Source: Gemmatimonadota bacterium
Lineage (GTDB): Bacteria > Latescibacterota > UBA2968 > GCA-2709665
Assembly: GCA_028873695.1 (NCBI GenBank)
Contig: JAPPNU010000017.1
Coordinates: forward strand, 1-64,000
Reading direction: 5' to 3'
DNA: 64,000 nucleotides
The position numbers and the translations under genes are program-made. Below the pieces are notes generated by a model. The model had not been told where the DNA came from and did not search any database. It was given only the letters and a program-made list of their open reading frames with translations. Positions 43,600-52,556 of the stretch are shown piece by piece. Position 1 is the stretch's first letter. Every line of letters begins with the position of its first letter.

Positions 43600-44109
43600 T
43601 CAGGGATTGAACTCAGAAGCCGTTCCCCAATAGGTATAGGTTGTGAGTCCGACTGAGATGCATTCGAAAAACTGCACCCGGTTCGATCTCTTATCATAAT
43701 ACGATTCGTTGTAACCACCAAAGCCAACTGCGGGATGTTCACTCGGCACGAACACCTTTACCACTGCTCCGGCGTACGCGTCTGTGAAATTATGGAATAA
43801 TCCACTCTTGCTATAAATCAGTTCACGGTTGTCTCGGCTAGCCCAATAGTAGGACTCTCCGACCTTCACGATGATCACTTGCAGAGCTTGGCGTTTTTCA
43901 GCGGTGAGGATCTCCTGAAAAGTATTGTTCCAATTGGACTTTACCATCGTTTCCGGTACGGCGCGCAGCACCACGCGCGGCCCTGTATTTGTCCGGGGCG
44001 CTCGAGCTCTGAGTTCTTTGCCAGATGGATTTCCCGACGGAAGATCCTGTGGCCTCAACGGCCCCACGAAGGCAATAAACACAAAGAGAGCCAGAACGAG
44101 TTTCCACAT
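43600..44109 (-). CDS. secreted hypothetical protein
   Basis: 169 residues from ATG 44109 with AAGGAAGGACTT directly upstream. MWKLVLALFVFIAFVGPLRP is a signal peptide; the mature part is polar with many Tyr, Trp and Asn residues (QVIIVKVGESYYWASRDNREL, GYNESYYDKRSNRVQFFE). I do not recognise the family. It is not evidently in an operon with the DUF2971 gene 545 bases downstream. Confidence 0.6.
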   Translation of the reverse strand: MWKLVLALFVFIAFVGPLRPQDLPSGNPSGKELRARAPRTNTGPRVVLRAVPETMVKSNWNNTFQEILTAEKRQALQVIIVKVGESYYWASRDNRELIYSKSGLFHNFTDAYAGAVVKVFVPSEHPAVGFGGYNESYYDKRSNRVQFFECISVGLTTYTYWGTASEFNP

Positions 44110-44157
44110 AAGTCCTTCCTTGGGAACGTATCCGTACGTTTTTGCTCGAATACAAAC

Positions 44158-44793
44158 CTGTCCAAAAACGGGTTTGAGTCACTACGAAAGTCGCGAAAAC
44201 GCGCGAAATATTTAGCTGGCAAAATCGTGCACATCCTTCGGCGAAACGAGTCGGTCTTACCTTCGCGTAGACTGTCATCCTGAGGAGGCCTTCAGGCAGT
44301 TGAAGTGTCCACGCACAAGGTCGTCTACAAAGGGCATGTGCTTCATCGTCAATCGAGAATACGGGAGATTCTTCGCCGCGCTCTTATTGACAAATTTCGC
44401 CATAATTATTGGCGAAACGCTGAGCCCACATCTTCGCAGAACATTTCATCCTGAGGAAGCCAGCGCGCTCAGAATGACATGTCTTACGATTGTCATGCAC
44501 GTGGCTTCCCGCTTTTGTCCAGGTAGGCCCGCAGGCCATCGAAGGATCTACCGCAGCATCGGATCGTCCCTGTGCGATTTGCACGTGATCGAAACCTGAG
44601 AGGCAGCACTTCCGCCTGCAGCGCCGGACGGAAGCGTCTGGAGATCCTTCGACTCCGCTCAGAATGACATGCGATAAAACTAACACGAACCGATTGCAAC
44701 CTGGCTTTCGTTATCCGTGTCGAACCCGTACAAAACCGCCGATTAAGGCCGCTTTTCGAACCTAATCTCTGTCAATCCCACGGTTCTTGGATG
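44158..44793 (+). repeat. 636 bp repeat element A (CTGTCC ends)
   Basis: Begins CTGTCCAAAAACGGGTTTG and ends CCCACGGTTCTTGGATGG, diverged inverted ends. It shares most of its length with element B at 46094-46731 (for example CAATCGAGAATACGGGAGAT, CTTACGATTGTCATGCACGT, CAATCCCACGGTTCTTGG). Inside, near 44182, it has the CACTACGAAAGTCGCGAAAA arm and, further on, CGAAGGATCT and GACTCCGCTCAGAATGACAT of the widespread 'GTCATCC...GAATGAC' repeat. No open reading frame is supported. Confidence 0.75.
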
Positions 44794-44894
44794 GCAGTGT
44801 CAGCAGGTATATTTGCAGAAGCTCCAGCCGGTATTCTGAATAATTGGCCCACTCCGAATCAGTTCGGCCCGGCTACTCCTTCTGGCTGAGCCAC

Positions 44895-45665
44895 TTAAAG
44901 ATCCTCCAAATAAGTTGGTTTTGATATTTCCGATCTTCTGACTCTTTCTGCTAACGGTTCGTTATATAGTCTTGTTGTTCTCTTTATGACGTCATACATC
45001 CAATCTTCTGCATTTGGGGAAACCACTACCTCATGGATTAACATCTGTAAATCCGCTTCAAACGTCTCCCCGGTACTCGATTCACTGTCTTCTTTCAAGC
45101 GAATAATCCGTACTTCCTCCTCATGAATGAAGGATTTCCTTTTGTAAAATAGCGGCATTCCGTACAGAATCGGGATATCACACTTATCGTAGTCTACGTA
45201 TTCTACTCTGCCAGCCTGGTACGTGTCACTGTGAATATCAATCCCAAGGACAGCAGTAAGCAACGACCCAAAGTCGGTTTTGATCGCAATCCCGGCGCCG
45301 CTCCCGGCGTAAAGACGCCACATCGCATCTGACTCCTGTAGCATTGCATGCCAGCACGAAACGACCCATGCGTTCTTCGTAAAGGTTTGTTGAAATCGAG
45401 CTTCATTCTCTGCAACTTGATCAGCTTGCCCCTGCAATCTTTCCGTGAAGCGTTTTACTGTCATACATGGCAGGCTTCCCTCGTATTCATCTCCCAATTC
45501 ACTGGGTAGAGAGAAATAAACACCACCGACCGCCAGCATCGCGACGTATTTTTCAAAATTCATGTACCTCCACAATACGGAGGACGGCTCTGGACGTTCA
45601 GGTTGATCGCGCATGTCATTTTCAGCCAACAAAACGCGCATTTGCATTTCCTGTCGCCCATCCAT
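44895..45665 (-). CDS. DUF2971 family protein, copy 2
   Basis: 256 residues from ATG 45665, after AAAGGAAG. Blocks match copy 1: LWRYMNFEKYVAMLAVGGVYFSLP, WVVSCWHAMLQESDAMWRLYAG, GIAIKTDFGSL, RVEYVDYDKCDIPILYGMPLFYKRKSF (in pieces), VVVSPNAEDWMYDV. The two proteins are clearly paralogous but well diverged. It follows a small membrane protein gene by 24 bases and is probably co-transcribed with it. Confidence 0.85.
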   Translation of the reverse strand: MDGRQEMQMRVLLAENDMRDQPERPEPSSVLWRYMNFEKYVAMLAVGGVYFSLPSELGDEYEGSLPCMTVKRFTERLQGQADQVAENEARFQQTFTKNAWVVSCWHAMLQESDAMWRLYAGSGAGIAIKTDFGSLLTAVLGIDIHSDTYQAGRVEYVDYDKCDIPILYGMPLFYKRKSFIHEEEVRIIRLKEDSESSTGETFEADLQMLIHEVVVSPNAEDWMYDVIKRTTRLYNEPLAERVRRSEISKPTYLEDL

Positions 45666-45689
45666 CTGGCGTCTTCCTTTCTGGGTTAT

Positions 45690-46046
45690 TCATTCGCTCA
45701 ACGATTTCAGATAATCACAAGACGCCGCAAACGCAAATAAGACAGCCAATACGGATAGAACGGATAAACACCCACGCAGGAACCAGTGAAATCTGCTCCG
45801 TTGCATTTCCTGTTGAACAAAAAGCAATGCACCCGCAGCCAACCACATAGCTCCGTAAATGATACCCATACCAGCACATAGAACAAGACCAACGAAGACC
45901 CCACGCCATAAAGTGCCAAAAAACCCACAATCGGCACCCGTTACCGAACAGTAAAACAGCCCCAGTACAAAAGGACCACTCCCAATTGTGCCAACGATGA
46001 CCAAAATTCCAACGATTGAGAGGGTATATTTTCGCAATACGCGCAT
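45690..46046 (-). CDS. small integral membrane protein
   Basis: 118 residues with about four hydrophobic segments (near 8-30, 45-65, 65-80 and 88-110): YTLSIVGILVIVGTIGSGPF, GVFVGLVLCAGMGIIYGAMW, FLRGCLSVLSVLAVLFAFAA. No recognised family. It shares a short operon with the DUF2971 gene downstream; a membrane-plus-cytosolic pair is an arrangement seen in abortive-infection modules, but that is speculation. Confidence 0.55.
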   Translation of the reverse strand: MRVLRKYTLSIVGILVIVGTIGSGPFVLGLFYCSVTGADCGFFGTLWRGVFVGLVLCAGMGIIYGAMWLAAGALLFVQQEMQRSRFHWFLRGCLSVLSVLAVLFAFAASCDYLKSLSE

Positions 46047-46093
46047 AGCGTCTCAGTGCGATTTCACTGGCAAACTAAGGTGTCTTACAACAC

Positions 46094-46731
46094 CTGTCCA
46101 AAAGCCGGTTTAGTTCACTACGAGAGTTGCGAAAATACGCGAAATAAACGGCTGGAAAAATCGTCCACAGCCATTGGCGAAACGAGTCAGTCCTGTCTTC
46201 GCGAAGACTGTCGTCCTGAGGAGGCCTCAAGGCAGTCGATGTGTCCGCGCACAAGTTCATCTACAAAGGGCATGTAGTACACGTACAATCGAGAATACGG
46301 GAGATTCTTCGCTGCGCTGTAGTTGGCATGTTTTGCGATAACTATTGGCGAAACGCTGAGTCCACACCTTCGCAGTTACTGTCATCCTAAGGAGGCCAGC
46401 GCGCTCAGAATGACATGTCTTACGATTGTCATGCACGTGGCTTCCCGCTGTCATCCAGAGGAGGCCCCCAGGGCCGACGAAGGATCTACTGCAGCATCGG
46501 ATCATCCCGCTGAGATTTTAACGTGTCGATACCTGAGAGGCAGCACGTCCGCCTGCTGCGCGGGACGGAAGCGGCGAAAGATCCTACGACTCCGCTCAAA
46601 ATGACTCGCGTTACAACAAACACCGACAGATGGCAACCTGGTTTCCGTTTTCTGAGTCAAACCCGTACAAGATTGCGAATTTAAGCCGCTATTCGATTCC
46701 TATCTCTGAGAATCCCACGGTTCTTGGACAG
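46094..46731 (+). repeat. 638 bp repeat element B (CTGTCC ends)
   Basis: Begins CTGTCCAAAAGCCGG and ends CCCACGGTTCTTGGACAG, so its ends form a clear inverted repeat. It is a direct repeat of element A (44158-44793), nearly equal in length and roughly four-fifths identical by eye. It lies upstream of the membrane protein/DUF2971 operon, as element A lies upstream of the secreted-protein gene. Confidence 0.75.
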
Positions 46732-46845
46732 CAGTGACGTCTTACCTTGAATACCCTATCGTTTTTTCATTCTTAGCCTCAATTGAGACTCCAGTATTAC
46801 ATGAATATCTGTCGTTAAGACGTTGGTATAGAGATTTTTATATTT

Positions 46846-49800
46846 TCAATCGGAAACATCCAATGTAATCAGCTGTCGACCGGCGCAACACACGAACCCA
46901 CTCTGCGCCGCGGTGAGCGAGGTGACGTTCCCGGGTATTTTCAGCAAGCCATGACAGCGCCCCTCGACGTCGTACCTCCGGACTTCCCGGCGGTTTGCCG
47001 CAACGGCGATAACGCCGCGGGACTCGGCAAGCGCGTGGATCCATTGCGCGTCGTGTTGCTGCCAAATCAGATTGCCGCTATAATCGAACCGGTAGAGCGC
47101 GCCGAATTCGCTGGCCACGATCAATGAATCCCCAACGACGACAAGCCCGGTGATTCCCCCCACCAGATTGGTATGCCAGACTTCGGCGCCGTCTTGAGGC
47201 TTCACGGCATAGACCCAACCGTCCTCGGTACCGTAAACGATCTCCTGGACGCCATCGCGGTCCAGGTCGCACAGGACCATGTGATTCAGACCGATGCCGC
47301 GCCTGGGCGTGGTCGCGTTGCCGTGAGATCCGACCTGCTCGAACGTGGACCAGCGAAACGATCCGTCGAAATTGTGTACCGTCAGCGGCGTGTAATATTC
47401 CGTACCGACCAGGACTTCGGCCCGTCCGTCGCCGTCCACGTCCGCCGCTTTCAGCGCGGTGATGGCGTGGTATCGAAACCAGTCGGCCCATCCGGGGCTG
47501 CCGTCGTGCGCAAACGTATTGACGAACCATCCCTCGGTACCGGCCAATACGCTCAGGTCGCTGTTTCCCTCCAGGTCCGCAACCGCGATACCGGAAACCC
47601 GCGCGCCGCGACTCGACATGTTCCGCAGCCCGCGCCGCCACCGTTCAGCGCCGGAATTCCCTTCCAGGACAATCAGTTGCGAGTCTTCGGTGCCCACCAT
47701 TGCTTCCGCGTTCCCGTCGCCGTCGATATCCGACAGAAGCACACGGCTGGCGCCGCCTGCCGCGTCAATCGGCGCGGTCCAGGCCGGCTCGCCGGTGGCC
47801 TCGGACAGACATGAGACCTCCCCGCCATGGGCAAAAAGCAATCTTCCTTCCGAAAAGACGGAGACATCCCGAATGCCGGCAGGAAATTCGCGGCGCCATC
47901 GTTCCCTCAGTCCGGCGGACGTCGGCACGGTATATGGCGCCGGTTTCGCCGCCGCGGCCTCCCGCGCCGACCGGATCCCCGCTGCAAGTTCGCGTCGATC
48001 CAGCACGTGTTCTGAGCCGTCGACCTCTCGCCCGTCCAGACGCTCGACGCCGTTTACGACCACGCGTTCGTCCCGGGCCAGACATCCGAACAAGCTTCCG
48101 GAGAGCTGAAGGCCATCCAGTTCCACGCTCCCTGCGCCCATCAGCGCGACTTCATCTCCATCGACTACCCTGACCGCGTCGGGACCGATTCGCTCGATGC
48201 GAATATCGGGGTCCGGGGTGAGCAGGTTCAGGAAGGTAGACGACGTCCCCGCCTCGAGGGCACGCGCCGTTCGCTGGTACAGTACGGAAATCGTACCGTC
48301 CGAATACGGATAGCTTCCCCATCGGCTCTTGACGTGCGGATCCTGAACGATCTCCTGAGCGGAACCGTCCGCGTTACGGATATGAAACCCTTCTCCTTCC
48401 TGCCGGATGTGGGCCCCTTCGGCATCAAGAGACGTATCCCCCACCATTCGCCACAGACACTGCAGACGATAGTCCCCCGCTTCAAAGCAGCGCAGCCGGT
48501 CCATCACCACCATGAATCGACCCTTGCGCCAGAAAATGTCCCGCTGCCAATCCACGCCGTTGTATCCCCCGGCTTCGGAACGGACCGTCGCGAACGCCGC
48601 GCCGTCATTACTGATGCTCAAGGATGCCAGAGGAGGAATGACCACGCCGTCACCGGGAGATTCCAGGACCCCGACGCCGTCGCGCGTCACCGTAACGGAA
48701 TTGTGAAATCCGGGCGCCGCGCGGATGTAGTCCCCGTCCGCCAGCCACGCCCTGTTGTTCCAGGTCAGCCGGACGATCGCGTTTGTGTCCTCGTGTCCGT
48801 GGCAGGTCGTGCCGATGCCTTCCAGCAGGAGGTACTCGCCCCGGGGATCGAAATTACGGCGCAGGGACAGCTTGTCGAAATACCGTCTGCCGGGCTTCGG
48901 ATGATGCGCCGGCGGCGTATATCGACGCACCCAGGACAGCACGGCATCCGGCATGTCCATCACACAGATTCCCAGCAGGTCGCGGGGCGCCTCAGGCGCG
49001 CACCCGGCAAGGGCGTAGCCGTCACCCACGTAGTCGACCGCCGAATAGAGACCGTGCAGCGCCCGGTCCGCCGGGGGCCGTTTTCCCTCTCCAAGCCAGT
49101 TCAACGTCCAGAGGTGCCCGGGATCCGGCCGATGCCACGTCGAGACCATCAACGGCCAGAGGCGCGGTTCCCAGCCGTCCGTGGAAAACCGGGAATATCC
49201 GGAGGTATCGCCGTAACCGCATTCGCTGCGCATATTGTCGGTTGTGACGACGGCCAGTTTGCACAGATCCGCCACGTGGCCCCCGGTTATATAACGGTCG
49301 TCGCCGCGGTACAGGAAATAGTTGAGCGTTTCCAGGGGCACGTGCCAGACATACCCCACTCCCCCATCGTCATCCGGCTTGTAACAATCCATCTGACCTT
49401 CGAATATGCGCCTTGCGATCTCATTCGCCCGTCGAAACTCCCGGATGCCGTGCCGCCTGGTCATGTAATCGCCGCCGACCGCCAGGTTCAACCCGATGAA
49501 CGTCGTGTGGTTCTGCCGGATTTCACCTGGAGGATTCACGTCTGCCGAGGCGTACGGAAGGTCCATGAGATGTCGCAACAACTCGCCGAAAATCGTGACG
49601 GCGCCCTTGCGGTCTTCATCGTTGAACACGGGGCTGTCTTCCGCCAGGTCCCACAGGTGGATGTAGAGGTGCAGGTTGAAGAAACAGTGGTAGGACTCCG
49701 GATGCGCGCGGCACTCCGCCCGCCACGGTTCTATCGTCCCCTTCAGGATTTCCACCGCCGCTCGCGCCCAGACCGGATGATCGGTCAGATAGTGGCGCCA

Positions 49801-50388
49801 GAGATAGGACAACAGGGCGCCGCCCCGGAACGGAGAGGCCGACCACCCCGTACCCCAGATCTTCAGATCGTCCCGAACCATCCGGTCCGTCTCCGAAGCG
49901 TTTGGCAGGCGCGGCAGTCCGGGGCCTGAGGACGCGGCGTGGACGCGGTCCAGACTGCCGCTGCACGCATCGACGATGTCCCGGAAGACGCCAAGAGCCG
50001 TCACCAGTCCCTCGCCGGAACTGGCGCCCGCGACAATGCAATTGCGGCCGTACCCGAACGGGTCTGAAATGGATTTGACCAGATAGTCGTTCGCACCGGG
50101 GAACCAGGTATCCACAAAACAACACCGGGCGGTATATAACCGCTGGATCGCCCGGTTATTTGCCAGATTTCCGCAGGCAATGACGTGTCTCTCCCGGAAC
50201 ATCGCCGGTTGGAAACTTCGCTGGGGGATCGTTTCCGGCTGTCGCCCCGCCCTCCCCACCGCGTCGCGAACGCGGGCGACGGCGGAATGCCGTACCATAT
50301 CGTCCGGGACCACCAGCAGGACGTCGTCGGCCAGGTCGGTCGGATGAAATTCACGCGACCGGGTTATTTCCAGTTCGGGACTCGTCAT
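46846..50388 (-). CDS. heparinase II/III-like protein with C-terminal beta-propeller
   Basis: 1180 residues. Residues ~170-500 have the (α/α)-toroid-like helical repeats (WGTGWSASPFRGGALLSYLWRHYLTD in pieces); 530-800 contain LLEGIGTTCHGHEDTNAIVRL, NRAWLADGDYIRA and DRLRCFEAGDYRL, resembling the β-sandwich of heparinase II/III lyases, with the central histidines in CHGHED. From about 850 a β-propeller with FG-GAP/PQQ repeats follows, each marked by calcium-loop-like DIDGDGNAE, DVDGDGRAE and DLDRDGVQE. No signal peptide is visible at the chosen start. It may cleave or sense uronate polysaccharides; catalysis is unproven. Its start overlaps the TPR gene stop by four bases. Confidence 0.65.
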   Translation of the reverse strand: MTSPELEITRSREFHPTDLADDVLLVVPDDMVRHSAVARVRDAVGRAGRQPETIPQRSFQPAMFRERHVIACGNLANNRAIQRLYTARCCFVDTWFPGANDYLVKSISDPFGYGRNCIVAGASSGEGLVTALGVFRDIVDACSGSLDRVHAASSGPGLPRLPNASETDRMVRDDLKIWGTGWSASPFRGGALLSYLWRHYLTDHPVWARAAVEILKGTIEPWRAECRAHPESYHCFFNLHLYIHLWDLAEDSPVFNDEDRKGAVTIFGELLRHLMDLPYASADVNPPGEIRQNHTTFIGLNLAVGGDYMTRRHGIREFRRANEIARRIFEGQMDCYKPDDDGGVGYVWHVPLETLNYFLYRGDDRYITGGHVADLCKLAVVTTDNMRSECGYGDTSGYSRFSTDGWEPRLWPLMVSTWHRPDPGHLWTLNWLGEGKRPPADRALHGLYSAVDYVGDGYALAGCAPEAPRDLLGICVMDMPDAVLSWVRRYTPPAHHPKPGRRYFDKLSLRRNFDPRGEYLLLEGIGTTCHGHEDTNAIVRLTWNNRAWLADGDYIRAAPGFHNSVTVTRDGVGVLESPGDGVVIPPLASLSISNDGAAFATVRSEAGGYNGVDWQRDIFWRKGRFMVVMDRLRCFEAGDYRLQCLWRMVGDTSLDAEGAHIRQEGEGFHIRNADGSAQEIVQDPHVKSRWGSYPYSDGTISVLYQRTARALEAGTSSTFLNLLTPDPDIRIERIGPDAVRVVDGDEVALMGAGSVELDGLQLSGSLFGCLARDERVVVNGVERLDGREVDGSEHVLDRRELAAGIRSAREAAAAKPAPYTVPTSAGLRERWRREFPAGIRDVSVFSEGRLLFAHGGEVSCLSEATGEPAWTAPIDAAGGASRVLLSDIDGDGNAEAMVGTEDSQLIVLEGNSGAERWRRGLRNMSSRGARVSGIAVADLEGNSDLSVLAGTEGWFVNTFAHDGSPGWADWFRYHAITALKAADVDGDGRAEVLVGTEYYTPLTVHNFDGSFRWSTFEQVGSHGNATTPRRGIGLNHMVLCDLDRDGVQEIVYGTEDGWVYAVKPQDGAEVWHTNLVGGITGLVVVGDSLIVASEFGALYRFDYSGNLIWQQHDAQWIHALAESRGVIAVAANRREVRRYDVEGRCHGLLKIPGNVTSLTAAQSGFVCCAGRQLITLDVSD

Positions 50389-51065
50389 CCGACGCCACCC
50401 ATCTGCTGGAGTTCCTCCTCGGCGCTTCGCGCAACCGGGCTCTTCGCGTAACGGTCCAGGATACGCTGCAGCAGCAATCTGGCCTGAACCGTGTCTCCCG
50501 ATACTCTATAGCAGCGCGCGGCCTCCCTGAGCGCATTGGGCGCGAACGGGGAGTCCGCGAATTCGTCCGCGAACGTCAGGTATCTGGCCGCCGCGCCTGC
50601 CGGATCGCCCTGTTCTTCCATGGCGGCCGCGATTCCGGACCATGCGCTGTACCTCGCGGGCCCCGTTGCTTCGAAATCCTGCAGGTATTTCTCGAATGCG
50701 GCCTGTGCCTCCGCGTAGCGCCCGGTCTCGAAATAAAGGCCGCCCGCCAGCTGAAGCGCCCGCCCTGCCGCCGCGTCACCGCCATACGCTTCCGCAATGC
50801 GTTCCGCATCCAGAATGGCATCGTCGACCTGCCCCTGGAGCAACAATACCCGGACCCGACCCTCCGCCTCCACGGCCTCCCTTGCCTGGGCGTCCATCTG
50901 GTGCATGACGAATACGCCAATCAGGAACAGGACAACCACCCCGGCGCCGATAGCAAGCACCCGGACATAGTTTTCTTCCACGTAAGCCCATGCCACCAGT
51001 ATTCTGTTGACAAACTCATCCTGCCTGAGTTCCCGTCTGGTCATCCGTCCCCGCGCACCCTGCAT
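50385..51065 (-). CDS. membrane-anchored TPR protein (YfgM-like)
   Basis: 226 residues from ATG 51065, chosen because GGAGGTAAG lies seven bases upstream. After a cytosolic stretch with RRELRQDEFVNRILVAWAYVEENY, one membrane helix (VLAIGAGVVVLFLIGVFVM) at about 37-56, then TPR-like helical repeats (AGRALQLAGGLYFETGRYAEAQAAFEKYLQD in pieces, and GDTVQARLLLQRIL). The layout equals that of YfgM-type periplasmic chaperones of the Sec translocon. Its last codons overlap the heparinase-like gene (ATGA), so the two are translationally coupled. Confidence 0.8.
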   Translation of the reverse strand: MQGARGRMTRRELRQDEFVNRILVAWAYVEENYVRVLAIGAGVVVLFLIGVFVMHQMDAQAREAVEAEGRVRVLLLQGQVDDAILDAERIAEAYGGDAAAGRALQLAGGLYFETGRYAEAQAAFEKYLQDFEATGPARYSAWSGIAAAMEEQGDPAGAAARYLTFADEFADSPFAPNALREAARCYRVSGDTVQARLLLQRILDRYAKSPVARSAEEELQQMGGVG

Positions 51066-51287
51066 TTGGCTTACCTCCATTCCAAAACAGCGTGAGATGA
51101 ATCGATGTCAATTCTCTTCTGTACCTGAAGTGCTAAATATAGGTATTTTCCAGTTGCCGGCCAAGCGAAAGACGGGTATCGCCGACAATCCCGGTTGCCC
51201 CGCGGGGTCGACGGACCGCGGGATATTCCGGCCGCCGCCGACCCATGCAGGCAGTTGCCGGATCAGTGCGGATTCCCCGCCGGGGTC

Positions 51288-51316
51288 TTGACGAAACGGG
51301 AAAGTTTGCCCATATT
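51288..51316 (+). promoter_or_regulatory. candidate promoter of the diadenylate cyclase gene
   Basis: TTGACG (51288-51293), 17 bases, CATATT (51311-51316), 83 bases before the start codon in the divergent intergenic region (51066-51398), which otherwise shows nothing notable. Confidence 0.5.
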
Positions 51317-51398
51317 TCTGGCCGGTGGGCATATGTTCGCCTCCCGGGCGCGTTTTTGTACACCGAAGACCGGACTTGAAAGCCGGGAATTCAAGAAT

Positions 51399-52541
51399 AT
51401 GGCCCTGCTAGAGATCGCATTTACCGATATTGCGGACATAGCCGTCGTGGGTGTCCTGTTCTGGGGCCTGTTGGCCTGGACGCGGAGGATGCACGCGAGA
51501 ATGGCGCTGATCGGGCTCGCGTTTCTGGGCGCGTTCTATCTTCTGGCGCAGCGGTTCGAGTTGCAACTGACTGCGTGGATATTCCAGGGCTTTTTTGCAG
51601 TGCTGGTTGTGCTGCTCGTCGTTGTATTTCAGGACGATCTGAGACGGCTTTTCGAACAGATTGCCGCACTGGGCCTGGGCAGACGGATATCGCGGCCCCG
51701 CGGAGGCAGTCTGGCCGTGCTGGTTCGTGCGATGCATCAGCTCGCGGCGAAGCGGCGGGGCGCCCTCGTGGTCCTGCCCGGGCGGGAGCCGCTGGACAGG
51801 CTCCTGCAGGGCGGTATCGTTCTGCAGGCGACCATCAGTGAAGAACTGATCGACAGCCTGTTCGGTACGTCTTCGGCGGGCCACGACGGGGCGCTGGTGA
51901 TGAGGGAAGACACACTGGAGCGATTCGCCGTATATCTTCCGCTTTCGGAAAACCGCGCCGAACTCGGGCCGGGAGGCACCCGCCATGCCGCCGCCCTCGG
52001 CCTGGCCGAACGCAGCGATGCCCTGTGTCTGGTTGTTTCCGAGGAGCGCGGTACCGTGGCCGTGGCACATCAGGGGCGACTGGAAGTGGTAGACGATCCT
52101 GACGAACTGCTTGCCAGATTGCAGGAGCATGCGCAGCACGTGGTCGCGGGCGGACGGAGAAACGGACGGAGCCGGCTGGCGCGGCGGCTTGCGGAAGGGG
52201 TGGTCTCATTCGTACTGGCGTTCGGCGCGTGGGTGTTCCTGGTACCAGGCGCGTCGGTCCAGGAAACGACGTACGAGGTGGCGGTCGGCGTGGAGAATCT
52301 GCCGGGCGGCTATGCGCTGGAGGGCGTCAGACCTTCGGTTGTGGACGTAACGGTAAGGGGGCCTCGACGTGCGCTTCTGTTTGCGCCGGTCGACGCCTTT
52401 CGCCTCGTCATCGACGCCAACTACGTGAGGTTCGGTCGCAGGACCTTTGAGTTCGGCATCGAGTCGATCAGGCACGGGACGGAACTGACCGTCGTAAACG
52501 TGGAGCCCCGCAAAGTCTGGCTGGATGTACGGAAGGAATAG
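51399..52541 (+). CDS. diadenylate cyclase fused to a YbbR domain (CdaA-CdaR fusion)
   Basis: 380 residues from ATG 51399. Three membrane helices (about 12-30, 38-55, 60-80: VGVLFWGLLAWTRRMHARMALIGLAFLGAF in pieces) are followed by a DAC domain with SAGHDGALVMREDTL at about 158-172 (DGA motif) and GGTRHAAALGLAERSDAL at about 190-207. The RHR motif is RHA here, one substitution. A second membrane helix (VVSFVLAFGAWVFLVPG, about 265-283) leads to a YbbR-type β-domain (TTYEVAVGVENLPGGYAL, VDVTVRGPRRALL). It should make c-di-AMP. In most bacteria cyclase (cdaA) and YbbR regulator (cdaR) are separate adjacent genes; here they form one protein. Confidence 0.88.
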   Translation: MALLEIAFTDIADIAVVGVLFWGLLAWTRRMHARMALIGLAFLGAFYLLAQRFELQLTAWIFQGFFAVLVVLLVVVFQDDLRRLFEQIAALGLGRRISRPRGGSLAVLVRAMHQLAAKRRGALVVLPGREPLDRLLQGGIVLQATISEELIDSLFGTSSAGHDGALVMREDTLERFAVYLPLSENRAELGPGGTRHAAALGLAERSDALCLVVSEERGTVAVAHQGRLEVVDDPDELLARLQEHAQHVVAGGRRNGRSRLARRLAEGVVSFVLAFGAWVFLVPGASVQETTYEVAVGVENLPGGYALEGVRPSVVDVTVRGPRRALLFAPVDAFRLVIDANYVRFGRRTFEFGIESIRHGTELTVVNVEPRKVWLDVRKE

Positions 52542-52556
52542 GACTGGCAACCACCC

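Noticed and set aside
48334-49929. A 531-codon open frame on the plus strand within the heparinase-like gene
   Set aside because: Its composition is that of a codon shadow (rich in Arg, Pro, His) and no domain is recognisable, while the minus-strand protein has coherent domains.
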